Origin: Corydoras sp. C115
Taxonomy: Eukaryota > Chordata > Actinopteri > Siluriformes > Callichthyidae
Reading direction: 5' to 3'
NCBI GenBank assembly: GCA_019802505.1
Contig: JAFMOC010000019.1
Location: 1,656,001 to 1,720,000, forward strand
DNA length: 64,000 nucleotides
Positions within the stretch are counted from its first letter, which is position 1; each line of letters starts with the position of its first letter. Shown here in pieces: positions 1 through 13,224 of the stretch. Made by a program: the position numbers and the translations under genes. A model generated the notes under the pieces. The model was not told the DNA's origin, searched no databases, and saw nothing but the letters and a program-made list of their open reading frames with translations.

Positions 1-950
1 TCTCAATCCATCAGCTTTTAATACGAACTTTTCAGGACATTTTAAAAAGTTACACTTCAAATTCGTTCTAGATCACATTTTAATGAACATTACATGAGCA
101 CATCTGTGTGTTTTATTTGCTTGTTACGGTGAGGCGGGAAAAGTGTTTTGTTTAATTTACTTTCTCATCTTTATTCAAGAAATGTAAATATGTTTTTTTA
201 TTATTTGTTGTACAAACGTATTGAAGCTTTTATGAACTTTTTATATCACTTATGCCAGTGGGACTGTTAGTCCTCAGAGCTTGTCTATAATAAAGAAAAC
301 GGCTCCCTCTTGTGGTTACTCAGTGTTTAGACACGAGTCTTTTATCTACAGTAATCCAACTGCAGCACAACGACAGAAATATCATGACAAGCAGGACACA
401 GAGGGAAAGACACTTTGCAACACTGTGCACTTTTAATATTCTTTTTTTTTCTTCAAAACAGACAACTAATTTCTTCCACATTTTACACTATGTTTATAAG
501 AAATCAAACATTTGAATAGCATAAAGATATGTAGAAAAGTATTAAAACATTTTGTGATGTCAGAACCAAATGAAAGTGACTGCTTCCTTTGTTACTTTGT
601 TACAATGGGGCCTTTCGGACCCAACAGACAGGACTGAATACACAGAGAGCCTTGAGAAGTGACCGGTCCGGCAGAAAAAGAAACGACGGTTTCGAGCACC
701 GAGCACGGTGCATTTTTTAAAAATTTATTTGAACTAAACTGCACGTCCGATTTCAACTGGAACCACAGAATCTCGGACAAGCGTCTCGTAAACCTAACTT
801 CTTGAGTTATCACACTGGATTATGCTTAATAAGCAGCTCTATTGGTTTTAGTAGTCAAATTAAAATGGTTATTTGGAACCCACAATACAACCATGTGTAT
901 TTCATCAACCCCCATTTCCCCCCCCCCCCCCCCCCCCCCCCACCCCCCCC

Positions 951-1031
<81 letters not shown>

Positions 1032-2751
1032 ACAACACACACACACACACTGATGAGAGGTAAAGGATATGCAGAGCAGAGCCTCGACTCAACGCCTCAT
1101 GTGGTGGACACTTCCAGGCTGAACTTTATTGAAGGAGAATCAAAGGTGCTTGGACACTCATCCAATTACATGAGCGAACGTCACATGTGCTAGTGTTCTG
1201 TGATGTCAGCTTGGATTCGGCCCACCCGACCATGAGCAAGACATGTGACACATTAGCAGCTCTTAACTGTTCACACGGCCCCAGACTCTGGCATCCCATA
1301 ATCCCATCGAAAGTCCAGTTGCAGCAACCTGACGCCCCGCTGATCTAAATTAAACTCCACGTTTCCAGAGAATTTCAAAGGGAACCTGGTGATCAACACT
1401 TCTACAGTGAAAAGCTTTGATATGCATGACCCCTGAGCAAAACATGGTTGAAAGCACACATTTTAATAACAAAATAAACACATGCCGGGCAGCAGGTTAA
1501 AGCAGGTCACCGTGCTCTCCGCCATATTCATCGTGTTCAAATGCGCCGGGGCCCTTGATTTTGCCTCAGATGGGTGGGTGGTGGTGGTGGTGCTCGTACG
1601 TATCCAGAGGGAGGGGGGGCTCTTGGCTCGCGCTTTAAAAGTGAGACCGCAGTTGAACTCAGAAGTGGGGAGGTAACACACAGCGGGCAGAGGCCTGCTC
1701 ATGGGAAGCACATTCCTCTCTGGTGTCATTAAAACTGCTCCGAGCAGGATCCTCTTAAAAGACCTCTTTCTAAGGGGGTGGTGTCCGAATTGTAGCAGGT
1801 CGATTCTCGTGCATTCCAAAGGCTCGTGTAGCTTTCTGTGAACTTAAAGTGTTCCTTCTTGGCATACTGCAAGATTATTTGGCGGAATCCAGTCTTTAGT
1901 CTGAGGAAAGAGATTTGGGCTCCCGCTTTGGATCAACTCTCCAGCGGTGGGACGTTTTCAGAGAAGGTACAAACAAAAGATGTGTGTGTGGGGTGGGGTG
2001 GGGTGGGGATGGAGATACTTATTCTACACAGCAAATATACATTTTTTTTGAATATTTGTAAAGAATAAATATTTCCTTGAATTTCAAAAGTATGCAAACA
2101 CGTGCCACTCTTGCTCTTAACTCCCATGCATATGCATTATGTACAAATCAAAAAAATACCAATATGCTTTTTTTTGTTGTTTTCTTTTTTCCACACTAAC
2201 CTCTTTGTTTTATCGAAAAAAAAAAAAGCAAAGAAAAAAACACTCCCCCATCCCCTTCCTCATCAATCAAGCCAACATTCAGCCTCCCAAAGTCATGCCA
2301 GAGGACATGGTCAGGACAAATAAAGCCATTTTTTGAAAAACGTCCACACACATCCACATGAAAACACGCAGGCCGATATAAAACGAACCGGAAAAACATT
2401 CCTGAAAACAAAATAATAACGAAGGACGAGGATGAAAGGATGAGTTCGGGTAAAGCTCCCCGAATCAAAGTCATCATCCACTTTGCGTGGGGTGGATCTC
2501 AGTCTTCTTGCTTGATCACGCTGCTAACAATACTGCTATACACAGGAATATTTTGAAAATTGAACCTTTTTTTCTCTCCTTTTGAATACAATTCACTTCT
2601 TGAAAGCAAAAACCAGCCGGGGGTGGGGGTGGGGGGTGATTCTGGAAGGAGGAAGGGCGACGGGTAATCCTTGTGCTGCCCTGGTTCAATTGCATCAGCG
2701 TTCCTGGTGATGGAGGCACTCCCCGAGAGTCCATGGTAGAAGGATGCTGCC
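1..2751 (-). other. arih1: arih1 3' UTR and downstream flank
   Basis: No conserved coding sequence is visible between the arih1 stop codon and the window edge. The stretch is AT-rich and fits a long 3' untranslated region read on the minus strand. Minus-strand AATAAA signals lie at 1125-1130 and 724-729, with more between 110 and 200, so the true end is not fixed. It holds a poly-C tract with a short CA repeat (918-1050). A plus-strand AATAAA at 289-294 could belong to a converging gene to the left, but no coding exon supports that. Open frames here are short or low-complexity. Confidence 0.5.
918..1050. repeat. Poly-C tract followed by (CA)n
   Basis: About 114 bases of almost pure C (918-1031), broken by single A and T bases, run into a short CA repeat ending near 1050. 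On the arih1 sense strand this reads as poly-G, about 1.7 kb past the stop codon. The apparent proline-rich and glycine-rich frames here are artefacts of the homopolymer. The exact length is probably unreliable because such runs are hard to sequence. Confidence 0.95.
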
Positions 2752-5700
2752 TCAATCCTCAATGTACTCCCACAGGTCTTTTTCATAGCCTTCATGCACG
2801 TGCTGCAGCAGAACTCGCCGTCTGCTCTCACAATATCTGCACACACAACAGAGCGTGTTACAGAACGAACACCTAAATATTTATGAGCATGGAAACATAC
2901 ACAAAGACCTCCCCTCAGTGTTCGGTCTATGAGATGCGGGTTCAGTGGACTTGCCTGTATTTGTCTTGTACTTTCTGTTTAATGTCCTGCAGTGAGTCCT
3001 GGGAAATGTCACGCTCCAGGTATCCCGACAGTACCTCAGTGGCATTTTCCAGATCCGCCTGGTTGTTCTAAACAAGACCACAGTGGATGTATATATCTTA
3101 ATAAAATCAAATGCATGTACAGAAATACACTTTGCCTCACACATTTACCTCAAAGATGATGGACTGGTTGTTCTTCTTGAGGTAGAAGGCAAAAACATAC
3201 GTGAACATCAGTGTGGAGCGGCACTGGCACAGCACGTCCACAGCCTTCTTTAGAAACTGCACCTCAATCCAAGACATGTTGTGCTGCTGCATCTCCTCCA
3301 TCTTCTGCTTGACTTGTGCATACAGCTTGTGTTCAAAGCGCAGACTCTGCATATGGTTCATGTAGCGGTTGCAGTAGAACAGGTATCGCTGTAGAGCGGC
3401 TCTGGAGCGCTAGAACACAACACAGTCACGGGTTCTGTGAGTTGAAACAGCACTGCATCAATCATTCTTGGTTGTGTATAACCCTTCTTTACCTCTTGCG
3501 CATCTCTGGCTGCCTTGGCATCGTCCTCGTTGTAGCGATTGCAATTGTACCTATGAAAAAAAAAAACAAGAACATTTAATATGCCGTATTGTATCCAATT
3601 TAATACAAACTGTTGGGACAACAACACAAAGTGACATGTTTCTCACATTTGCAGTAATTTATTTATTTCTCTCTAAATATGACTTTTAATTTCCAGCAAA
3701 GGCTCACAGCATCAGGTTCTCATCATGTTCTTCTCATCTGATCAATTTAAAATGTTGTATGGGCTTCTATGATCTAGAGTAGATCTTAAACAGTTTTCTC
3801 ATTGCAAGTTCTTGAGAAATGTATTAAATAAATATCCACTTATTGCATTACCAGGAATAAGATAACATCAGTTGATATAGTATTCAAACAGACAGTAACC
3901 AAAAGAACAGCTCAAATTATTTTGAATTCAATTTTGTAAAATGTTTTTGCTAAAAGTCTGAAATTAATAATGAAAGATTTTTGAAACCCCTGAGGAGTAT
4001 GATAGAGGTGACAGACATCCATCTCCCAGATTTCTTATGTTTCTATCTGTCTTACACTAAGGCCTCCAGCAGATGGCAGGCTAGAGACTCAAATGTTGAT
4101 GTAGTCAGTCAACATTTCATTACTCCAGTTTTAGGTCACGTTCACATTTCAAATCTCATGTTTAAATCGGAGGTGCTGCTCAGAACAGATTTGCTTTACT
4201 GAATGATTCACATACACTTAATCAGTAATCAGTTTTCCAAAATGATCATGCGAGCACTGATCTATTTCGGCATAAGTACGCAGTAGAAGCTCATGTACGC
4301 AATGCACTTTACTCTGGAGGATGGCAAACTATTTGTCATCCTGGCACAATCAGGTCGGAATAGAGGAAAAAAAGCCAGACAGCTTTTGCTGCAGAGAGTT
4401 TTGTGTGAGAATGAACTGCAGACTCTCAGTATTAACACAAGATTAAATCAGAAAAACAGAGAGTAAAAGTAGTCAAATATATATATTTTTTTATATCATC
4501 CACTAATTCAGAACGGAAATGATTTGAGGATAGTAGATTAACTCACCAGGCAGAACCATGTGGTTCCCATGGACCTAAGCAGACCCAGCAAAACTCTGCT
4601 TTGCAGTTCTGGTTCCGACACACCATGTGGTTGCAACCTCCGTCCTTCTCTATGGTAACGTGACATTTGGGACATTCCTGTTGCACAATGGGAGGAGAGT
4701 TGTTATCTCATGAGATCACGGTCGATATTGTCAACTTAATCAATTTCGGCTTCGCTAACCTTGGTGTTTGCTGCGATCCAATTGGACGTCTCACTGTCAT
4801 CATCACATTTTTTAATCCATTTCCTCAGCCACTAAATGTAGGAGACAGTAAAGTTGTGGAAATGATTTTAGTTGTAACTATATACTAAAATATCACAGCA
4901 GATATCCACATATAGATAAACACATCACACTGAAAAGGGTCAGAGACATTCAGGAATGAGGTCATAAACATATACACAGCCAGTCTACATTAAAGATGCA
5001 GAAGGAACAAGGAGTTTCCTTTGTTTTTCGTCAAGGCTGCATGTACAATAACAACGCATGTCCCTAGAGACTATCAGCAGCGAGAGTGGGAGAGGCAGCA
5101 TCTATTAAACCACCATGATCTTACAGAAGAAACCATGTGTATCATGGTTATCAATTTAACATGTCTGTTCTCAAAAAATATATATATACATAAAATATTT
5201 AATATGTTTGTAATTTAGAATTAACCAAAAAAATCTATCTGGACAAACAACTCCTTGGTGTCAATCAAAATAAAGGCAATTTATTATAATATATTAAATA
5301 TCTGCTGAATTATTTACAAATTATGTGATGGTTTTTTAATTAAACATTTAAAATAAAGACAACATGACACTGTATATAAGTCACTGATTACATCTGTAAT
5401 CTCAGTTAACAATTTTACAATTATACAGCCCTAAAATTAATGACATCGCATGGGATATTTTAACAAACTTGGCTACTTGACAAAAAATATTATGTAAAAT
5501 ATATTACAGATTATTATGTCAGAAATACAGGCGGTGTTTATGCCTAATAAACAAGATCTACTTTAAAGGAAAGGCTGTGAGTTTACATGCAGGTAAATTT
5601 GTCGTACCTTACACTTCACAGGGTCGTGCCAGTTCTCACCACAGTTAAAGCTGCAGAAGTATAAAGAAGTCAAATGAAGAGGCATGAAAAGGTAGAACAC

Positions 5701-8700
5701 CGGGTTTGTAATGGGAGAGTCATGTAATGGTTTAGGATACCCTGATTACACTCAGTCATATTGGGATTCAAAGACAGGTTCCTTTACAGGCAAAGCAGAA
5801 TGGATAAAAGAAGAATAGAATCAAGGTGTTGTAATGGCCCAGTCAAAGTTCATCCCTCACCTCAATGAAATGCTGTAGCAGAGCTGAAACAGCGCTGTGC
5901 ATAAACTAATACACACAAACCTGAATGAACTGAATGTAAAAAAAAATTAAATAAAAAAATGGACCGAAATTTCTCCAGAAAAACAAACTACTGCTTATAA
6001 AGGTGGTTGTACATTCAATCGATTTATGCCGATCCCATTCTGGCATTATTTTTGTAATATGTCGTACTTTATTTTAGGACCAGGTGATTTTTTTTACGAT
6101 ACAAAAAAAGACCTTATATTAGCATTGCGGTAACAGAGTCAGTAAACAGTTGCTGTGACTATACAGCATGTTTAATGTACACACAATAATCCATGATGAC
6201 ATAACCTTCATCACAGAAATACCTGCAGCTACTTAGGTCAGTGATGTCAGCAGCAGGCTGGGTGAGTGCAGCATGAGGCCACCGCAGATAAGCGGTTTAT
6301 ACCGGCACACAGTTCCAGTTGGTTGGATTAAGGAAGGAACTACAACAAGAGGTTGTAATGAGTGGACAAGGTGCCCTGGGGCTTTTTAAAAAGGTGCGTC
6401 ATGAGTTCTAGAGTGTCATCTCTCTGCCAGAGTACACCCAGTGACTGAAGTAACTAACAACAGTGTTTATGGGAATCAGATGTGGGGCTCTAAACGTCCT
6501 TACCAGAACTGCCGGCCACATTTGCAGCGAACAGGCTTGGCATCAGGGTATTGAACTTTGACTACATGATGACAGTCGGGCGCAGGACACCATTTTAACA
6601 GTCGATTACACTGCACAAATAAGAAAACAGAGAAATATTAATACAGACATTCTATGAGCATCAAACTCATGTTTAATAACTTTATATAAAGTGTTTAAAG
6701 TGATTAATAAAGTATTAAGATTCTACTTTTCAATGCTCTTCACACTTGAAATAAAACAAAAACACGACTTACCTCTACAAAACTATTGGTAATTAAGTGT
6801 TGATATTTCAGCTTGACTTTCGAATCTGTTATAAGTCGCCTAGAAAAAAAAAAAGACATGAAGGAAAACAGAATGTTACTACACAGTGTGTAAAGCTGCT
6901 TTTTAACCAAACACAATGGCACTTTTCCACACAGAGGGAATATGTTAGGACGCTGGGCTGAGGCAGGGTTGGGGTGGTTTAGGTGCAGAGGAGAGATGAG
7001 ACATATCAGCAAAATGTATCTATAAAGATGTTTTTAATATCAATGCAAACAAATCGATCAATTAAAATACTTACATTACTGTGTTATCATCAACTAGAAT
7101 GTCACAGTTATGTGCAGGACAAGAGATAGTCTGAAATAAGAACAATAGATATTAAAAGTCCATTTGCAACAGTTTCATTAATTTTGGCTCAAAGCACAAA
7201 ACATCCAGAATTTTATTGAAATAATACTAATATACTGGCAATCAGATGAAGTCAAATAACTAACAACTATTGAGGTCAACTATTTAGTCAAAATAATTTG
7301 GTACATTTAAAAAAAGGAACAGAAGTCATACAGTATGCACTGACCACACATCATTACTGCTTTATTTAAGAGATGTAAACTTGAAATAGAAATGTATATA
7401 TATATATATTTGTTTTATTTTTAAACATTTTAAAACTAAAAATGTCAGTAAGAGTGAAGACAGAACACAGAGCGAGTACCTGGCCCATTCCTTCTTCTAT
7501 GATTTTGGTGGTTAAATAGTCACCCCAGCACTGCATGCAGAACTTGTGCCCACATTCCAAACCTGTGAAATACTGAGGAGAGGATAATAAATCAACCCCA
7601 GGAAGCTAAAAACACTCCAAAACTGTTTTTTTTATTATCTCATTGGTTTATAAGGTCAATGCACATAAATGTAAAGTAAGTTAAAACACATTAATGAATG
7701 CTGCCTCTATCAACTGGCTGAGATCTTCTATGTCGAGCAGTCATTCTGTCTACTGTTCACTTTGACTGTATTTTGCTGCCAAAACTCTTTTGTGAATACA
7801 AGAACAGAATTTATGCAGCAGTAAGAATTTCTGTGCATCATCACTCCTTAATGACCTTCAGTTTGCAATGACTTCGGAACTTCTTGTTTGTGTTTTTAAG
7901 CCTTCATCTGCTTCCTAGAAATCACATTTAAATTTAGATCTTAAATCAGGTGCTGAAAGGAGTCACTGAGTTCTAAGTGTTAGCACAAGTCTAAACCAGA
8001 TGGTAAAACGACCGTTGTAAACTCCTGATAAGAATTCACTCTCTGTTAAGAGATTTTGCATGTTCTTTAGTTTAAGATCCGTTTTTTTAAACTCGACTTG
8101 TATCTTCACTGTTGCAGACGTCCAGGATATTCAATATGGAGCATGTTAGCACACTGTAGGGTTCTTTTCTTAAATCTACAGTTTGACAATCTAATATTTT
8201 GTGCATCCTGAACCTGGTTCCTTTGATTCATCAGTAGACACTGATGTGTGTAATCATCAGGTTCAAGGTAGATCACAGTATAAATAACCATCACTTGTTA
8301 CGTAATGCAATAGACTGATGTGTAGATTTTCATTACACAAATGGCAGGTACATGTCATTCTCAAAAAAAGGCTATTTTTAAATTATTATTTTTATATAGG
8401 GTTGAATGAATAGGATTTTGTATTTTAATTTATATTTATTAATTTATAATTTATATATACAAATATTTGATTAATGAATGAATCAGTCATTTCCAGCAAT
8501 TTGTTAGAACTTTCAAAAAATATTTTATGTGCTTTTTGATGAAATTAAAAGCATTCTTTAACATAAAGAGCATTATTACAAGTTGCTATAATAAAAGTGA
8601 AAGTAAGGATTAATCTGTTATGTACTTTCCACCTTATTACAGCCACAAAAGTAAATCAAACTGGATCATTCCCTAAATTTGGATCATTCCAAAATGGGCT

Positions 8701-11700
8701 TGTGTGAGTACAGTGTGCATACTTATATTAGAACTTAAATTTGGCAACCTGCCACAGGTTAAAGGATGCAAAGTGCTTTGGGCCATGTGATTATATGTGT
8801 AACATCACAACTATTTTCTGTGGCATTTCTGTAATCCTTCCTTTCTTATTCACTACAGCAGTCAATTGTATAAAATGGATGAAATATTATGGGATGGTAA
8901 AAAATATCAAACTTCCTCTATGTTTTTCAGTTAAGTCTCAGTTCACGGATCATTTTAAGTTCAAATATAAGTATGCACACTGTACTCACACATGCCCATT
9001 TTATATTCCCTGCAGAACCTAATCCTCTTCTATTCCTCCTGTAGTCTTATATACACATAATCCAGAGAAAGGATTAGCAATGAATACAAGTCATCCTGAT
9101 GATCGACAAACCAGTAAAAAAAAAAACACTTAACCACCTTAAAAAACACATCTGATACCTTAACCAAACAAACACTGCCTGTGAGAAAACATCATGGAAT
9201 ACTTATCACTACTTAAAAGCACATTTAAGATCATCCAGTGTGGATTTAACGCTGCTTATTTATAGAGAACCTACCAGAAGTAACCTGGCCTTGAGTCTCA
9301 GTGGTAATAAGAGCATAACTGAAAAACACTTACTGAATTAGGGTAATTAAGATAGCAGATCTGACATGGCATGTCTTGAGCTGATGATCGTGTATTCATT
9401 AAGCGAGTCCTGGATTTTTTACTAGGGTTTATGACGTGACACTCGGAGAAGAGCTTATCGAGGTTGCCATCAAAATACCTGCAAAAAGTAACTTGATTTT
9501 ACAGTGTTCACATTTTAAAAACATACATAGAAAAAAAAGCTGAGGAATTTACTGTAAAAACTATGTTAATTAAATATATGCAATACCTCTCCATTAGCTT
9601 CTCCTTGTCCCAGTTAAAATGACTAAGCAGTATTCTTGTAATAGTTGCAGGATTCTGTAAGTGAGAAATTAGCATTAGACCAACCAAACTACAGCTTTAT
9701 CCAAAGATCTCGCCATTAAGCATAATGGCAGTAATCTGGCAGCATGCTGAGTTTTAAAAGACAACAAATGGCATCATATTAACCAACATGGGATTCAGAG
9801 TATCTGCATAAACTTATCACATGAGATGCAATTAATAATTAAAGTGTACAAAGTAACCTAACCTATTTACTTAGACTTTTATAATGTTGATGAGAGACTA
9901 TGATGAGACCTCCTTGTAATTGATAAATAGCAATAGAAAGTAGGTATTTTGTAATTTCGCCTAGACATGAAAAACACATAGTAATATTATTTAAGTATGT
10001 TTATGATGAACTTTACAAGAGAACATATTTATAAATTATGCTTTAAAATTTATGTTTTAACTTCTTCAAATGATGTAACTGGACTGCCTTTGACATTGAT
10101 CAATGCATACTGTACACTGTAGCATTAAATTTTTGCATTAAATCACATCTGTTCATCCTAAAAACTCCACTAAGTAAATGTCAGGACCATGTGGTGGCCA
10201 CTTTGTAATATAAATGCCCTAAAAAACAAAGGTTTTGCAATTGAAGCAGCCAAATCTGATGTATTTCTAGAATATGCCAGTATCTTTTTAAAAAACATAA
10301 AAGCAATGATGAGATAACCTGAATGTTTAGTACCATTACATGGTCAGTTGATTTCCACAGTGTTGCTATGATGCATCCTGCTCTAATAAAACAACCTCGA
10401 ATCAGAACACTTGAAAGTCTGAATGCACTTTTTGTTCTTACCATGAGGCTATTAATGTTAAACACAAAGTAGATATTCTAAAGGTTTCTGTATCTAGTAG
10501 TTATTGTATCTTTCACTGATTTATTACATAGACTAATTAAAATGTAACTTTTTTTTAAAGACTTCACATGTGAAGTGTAGCTGCATTTACAAAAAGAAAA
10601 ATGCTAAAGTAAGCCTTAAAATACAAGATTCGGCTTTATGACTATTTGAATGTTTAATCGACCCCATCTGAGTTGTAAGACCTCAGAAATGTCTTGGTTT
10701 AAACAGAAAAAATGTGATTCATCACCAAACCATTTGATTCTTAACCAGTAAGCAACCATGGTCCCATTTATCTGTTTTAAACAAGTTTTAACCCAAGAAA
10801 ATGTCCAATATATTCAAGCTCTGCATCTCATTATAGTGAAGTGAGTTATTTTCATGTCTGTTCATTAAAAGTTGGCGGTGTCAGCTGCTCCTCAACAGAA
10901 ACGACAGGGACAAAGGAACTGAAAAACTTTTAGGATTCTCAACAAACAAGCGACTTAAAAGTCAGCCTAATTGGAAACTAATGACGAAGTACAATAAAGT
11001 AATAGCCAATTATTTTGGAAACATTATCTCTATTGCTTGCATTAACATATTTATTCATCTCACTCCACAGACCTTCAAGGGGCAGTTTTAGTCTTGTGGT
11101 TCAAAAACAGCCTTGTGACCTAAAGGTTTCAGTTTCAATTACAGGTTCCACTGAGTACCATGGATGGAGTACCCTTGGGCAAGGCACCTAACCCCAATTA
11201 CTTTCCGGACGCCGTACACAGGGCTGCCACCGCTCTGGGCACGTGTGGGCACTTCACCAGTGTGTTTTTCACTGCACTGATGGGTTAAATGTGGAGGGCA
11301 AATTCCTCTGTGTGTGTTAGAAGAAAAAGGCACAGGATGCAAAATAGATCACTACTGCATCACTATGGTTTTGTGGCATACAGAAACTCTGCATTAGCAA
11401 ATATTTTGGTGTTATAAATTGAATACTGTAAGTTGTAGCCATTTACTTTAAATGATTTCAAAAGGGAGTTAAGCATTTTCACAAGTACACAGCAATCGTC
11501 AGACTTCTGTATTCCCTGAATAACTACAACACAATTTACCTGTGCAAAATAAACGCACCCCAACTCCCTAACATCACCTATTTAGTTAGTACACTATTAA
11601 AGTCTTGTATGTGATTACAGTCTTTATATTACAAACGCAGTCAGAGCTGTTTGAACAGCCACTCGGAAGAACAAAATTAAATCCAAACAGCCATTAGAAG

Positions 11701-12870
11701 ATAGATTAAGGTTAGCAGTTCCGCCATGTTGTCGAGACCCAGTATAGGTTGGGGAGCAAGCTAACTAAAGCTAGCAACATAATCTCCCTACAACGATAAC
11801 ACACCTTCCTGTTTTTAAAAAACGCCTCCACGCAAACACCCGCGTCTACTAAGCACTTAAAACAACAACTGTGTGAATCCAACAACGCTGACAAACAACT
11901 GAGAGGATGTGGAAGGCGACGCCATCGAAACATAAACAAGGAGTTGGTAGCATGTAGCAACCTAGCGAGCCGAAACGGTGGCGATTTCGTGTCGCAATTC
12001 CCAGTGAATTAAACACAAACTGGCGCACTGACGACGTTCCGGAGAAATACTTCTGCTTATTTGACTTAAAACCGTTTTTTGTCCCAATAAGTTGGGATTC
12101 TGTCATTCTTGTTACGACAACATTCGGTGCCAGTTACAAGACGAGACCCAAAACTACAGGGGGGTTGTGTCCGAAAAACAGGCTCTGGCCTAGAAAGAAA
12201 ACAACGCAAAGTAATTCGGTCAGCAGTAACGTCGTTACTATTTAAGCGTTCTTCTCGGCACGCAATGTACCATTTGGGACACAGCCAAGCAGGGCACTTG
12301 CCCACCAGTGGGTCGCATGTTTATCTCAAGCTTAAATAAACAAGTTAACGCCAATTTCCGTTACGTGGTCAGGCTTTATTGTACAAAACAGTCAGTTTGG
12401 GTAATTTTGATATTTTTAATCGGGTTACTTTGTATTTATAGCAGTCCGCCACGGCTGGAGCCCGGCTTTCGGTTTCAGGGTGCCATGCTCGGCCAGCTGG
12501 CAAAATCCAGACGCGCACAGGTCCCGGTCTTATTGTTGCCTTATTGTTTTGGAAGCCCGGATCTGCAGGGGGTCAGTTCGCTCACCTGGATGACCTCGTT
12601 GACCTCCCGAATGCATTCGACCATATGCTGGAGGATCTGCTCCGCGGTGAGCACCTCGAAGCGGTAGTCCTCTTCCTCCTGCCCCGGGCCGAGGCCGCTG
12701 CCCCCGGTCTCGCCGCACTCATCCCGATCGCCACCAGCCACTACCGGATCGACCAGCTCCACCTCACCCAGCTCCAGCGTGTCGTCCTCGGCTTCATCCT
12801 CTCCGCTGTCCTCGCTGCACTCCTCCTCCTCGTAGTCGTATTCATAAGTGTAACCCTCGTCCGAGTCCAT
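2752..12870 (-). CDS. arih1: E3 ubiquitin-protein ligase ARIH1 (ariadne-1, HHARI), complete
   Basis: An RBR-type E3 ligase that takes ubiquitin from UBE2L3-type E2s onto its own cysteine and works with neddylated cullin-RING ligases (family knowledge). Coding exons: 12870-12586, 9654-9587, 9478-9334, 7572-7480, 7130-7075, 6839-6773, 6610-6504, 5650-5608, 4831-4760, 4677-4547, 3550-3493, 3409-3149, 3067-2955, 2836-2752. They sum to 1584 nt, 527 aa, against 557 in human. All junctions keep frame. The start gives [12 protein letters not shown], as in the human protein. An acidic N-terminus (1-70) is followed by a UBA-like region (about 75-120), RING1 from Cys156 (CQIC), IBR (about 230-290), RING2 with catalytic Cys327 (DGGCNHMVC, human Cys357), and an Ariadne domain ending in EYIED. 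The difference from human lies mainly in a shorter N-terminal Gly-rich stretch. Intron 13 starts with GC instead of GT. Confidence 0.97.
3551..4546 (-). other. arih1 intron 10
   Basis: AT-rich intronic sequence of about 1 kb between the RING2 exon and the exon encoding [20 protein letters not shown] see no repeat family, RNA gene or extra exon in it. Confidence 0.8.
4832..6503 (-). other. arih1 introns 7 and 8
   Basis: Two introns of about 0.85 and 0.78 kb flank the 43-nt exon at 5608-5650. Both are AT-rich. I recognise no repeat family, RNA gene or coding exon in them. Confidence 0.75.
7131..7479 (-). other. arih1 intron 4
   Basis: A 349-bp AT-rich intron with a short TA run near 7395. Nothing else is visible. 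Confidence 0.8.
7573..9333 (-). other. arih1 intron 3
   Basis: A 1.76-kb intron between the exon ending LNYPNS and the RING1 exon. Its one recognisable element is the inverted-repeat MITE at 8691-9002; the remainder is unremarkable AT-rich DNA. Confidence 0.75.
8691..9002. mobile_element. 312-bp MITE with about 50-bp terminal inverted repeats
   Basis: The left end (8691-8740) and the reverse complement of the right end (8953-9002) agree at 47 of 50 positions. Both start AAAATGGGC and contain GTGAGTACAGTGTGCATACT. The centre, about 210 bp, is AT-rich and has no transposase, so this is a non-autonomous foldback-type element. Flanks read ATCATTCC and ATATTCCC, possibly an imperfect 8-bp target duplication as in hAT elements. 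Superfamily assignment is uncertain. Confidence 0.75.
9655..12585 (-). other. arih1 intron 1
   Basis: A 2.9-kb intron after the first coding exon. It contains a SINE-like fragment near 11100-11335. The part nearest exon 1 (about 11.9-12.5 kb) is richer in CpG than the rest and may belong to the promoter-proximal island. No conserved exon is seen. Confidence 0.7.
11100..11335 (+). repeat. Diverged SINE-like element, second family
   Basis: It contains the blocks GGGCAAGGCACCTAACCCCA, a CTGGGCACGTGTG segment, GGGTTAAATGTGGAGGGCAA and CTCTGTGTGTGTTAGA. The same blocks recur at 16545-16700 and, reversed, near 25585-25690, so this is a dispersed family distinct from the DANA-like SINE. I recognise the pattern from other fish genomes but cannot name the family with certainty. 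Confidence 0.6.
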
Positions 12871-13125
12871 TACTACACGCACGCGGGTTCGTGACACGTC
12901 AAGCTACGGAGCCGTGTCTTCCGATCGATCGAGATTTTGGGGGAAAAAGAGTCGAAATGAAGCAACGCGGCTTCAGAGGAACAGCATCGCTCGGTTTGGA
13001 GCCGCAACAAAAAATAACAACAGAGCCGAGTCCGCTGCTGCCGCCGCCGCCGCTGCCGCTGCTGCCCAGCCAACAAAGAGACGTACAGCGTCACCGACAG
13101 ACGCCGCCTGACGTCATGCGTCTAC
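12871..13125 (-). promoter_or_regulatory. arih1: arih1 5' leader and GC-rich promoter with a CRE
   Basis: GC-rich sequence directly upstream of the arih1 start codon. It holds an imperfect CTG/CCG trinucleotide run (about 13029-13063), typical of GC-rich 5' leaders. A perfect palindromic cAMP-response element TGACGTCA lies at 13109-13116, about 240 bp before the start codon. The transcription start itself is not visible. Promoter role is inferred from position and composition. Confidence 0.6.
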
Positions 13126-13224
13126 CAAAACAGTCCCATAAGCTTTTTAACTTTTTAAAATGTTCTTCTGAATGTGTTTCGTATGGAAGCCCATGTCCAC
13201 CACCAAATAAAATAGCCATTAAAT

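Noticed and set aside
312..515. Possible last exon of a gene converging from the left edge
   Set aside because: The plus-strand AATAAA at 289 is suggestive, but no conserved coding sequence is visible in the first 500 bases.
826..1092. Overlapping proline-rich and glycine-rich open frames of 60-106 codons
   Set aside because: They are translations of the poly-C tract in several frames and on both strands, with no homology outside it.
8741..9022. 93-codon plus-strand frame in arih1 intron 3
   Set aside because: It lies almost entirely within the MITE and has no resemblance to a known protein.
12544..12894. 116-codon plus-strand frame opposite arih1 exon 1
   Set aside because: Shadow of the conserved arih1 coding exon on the opposite strand.
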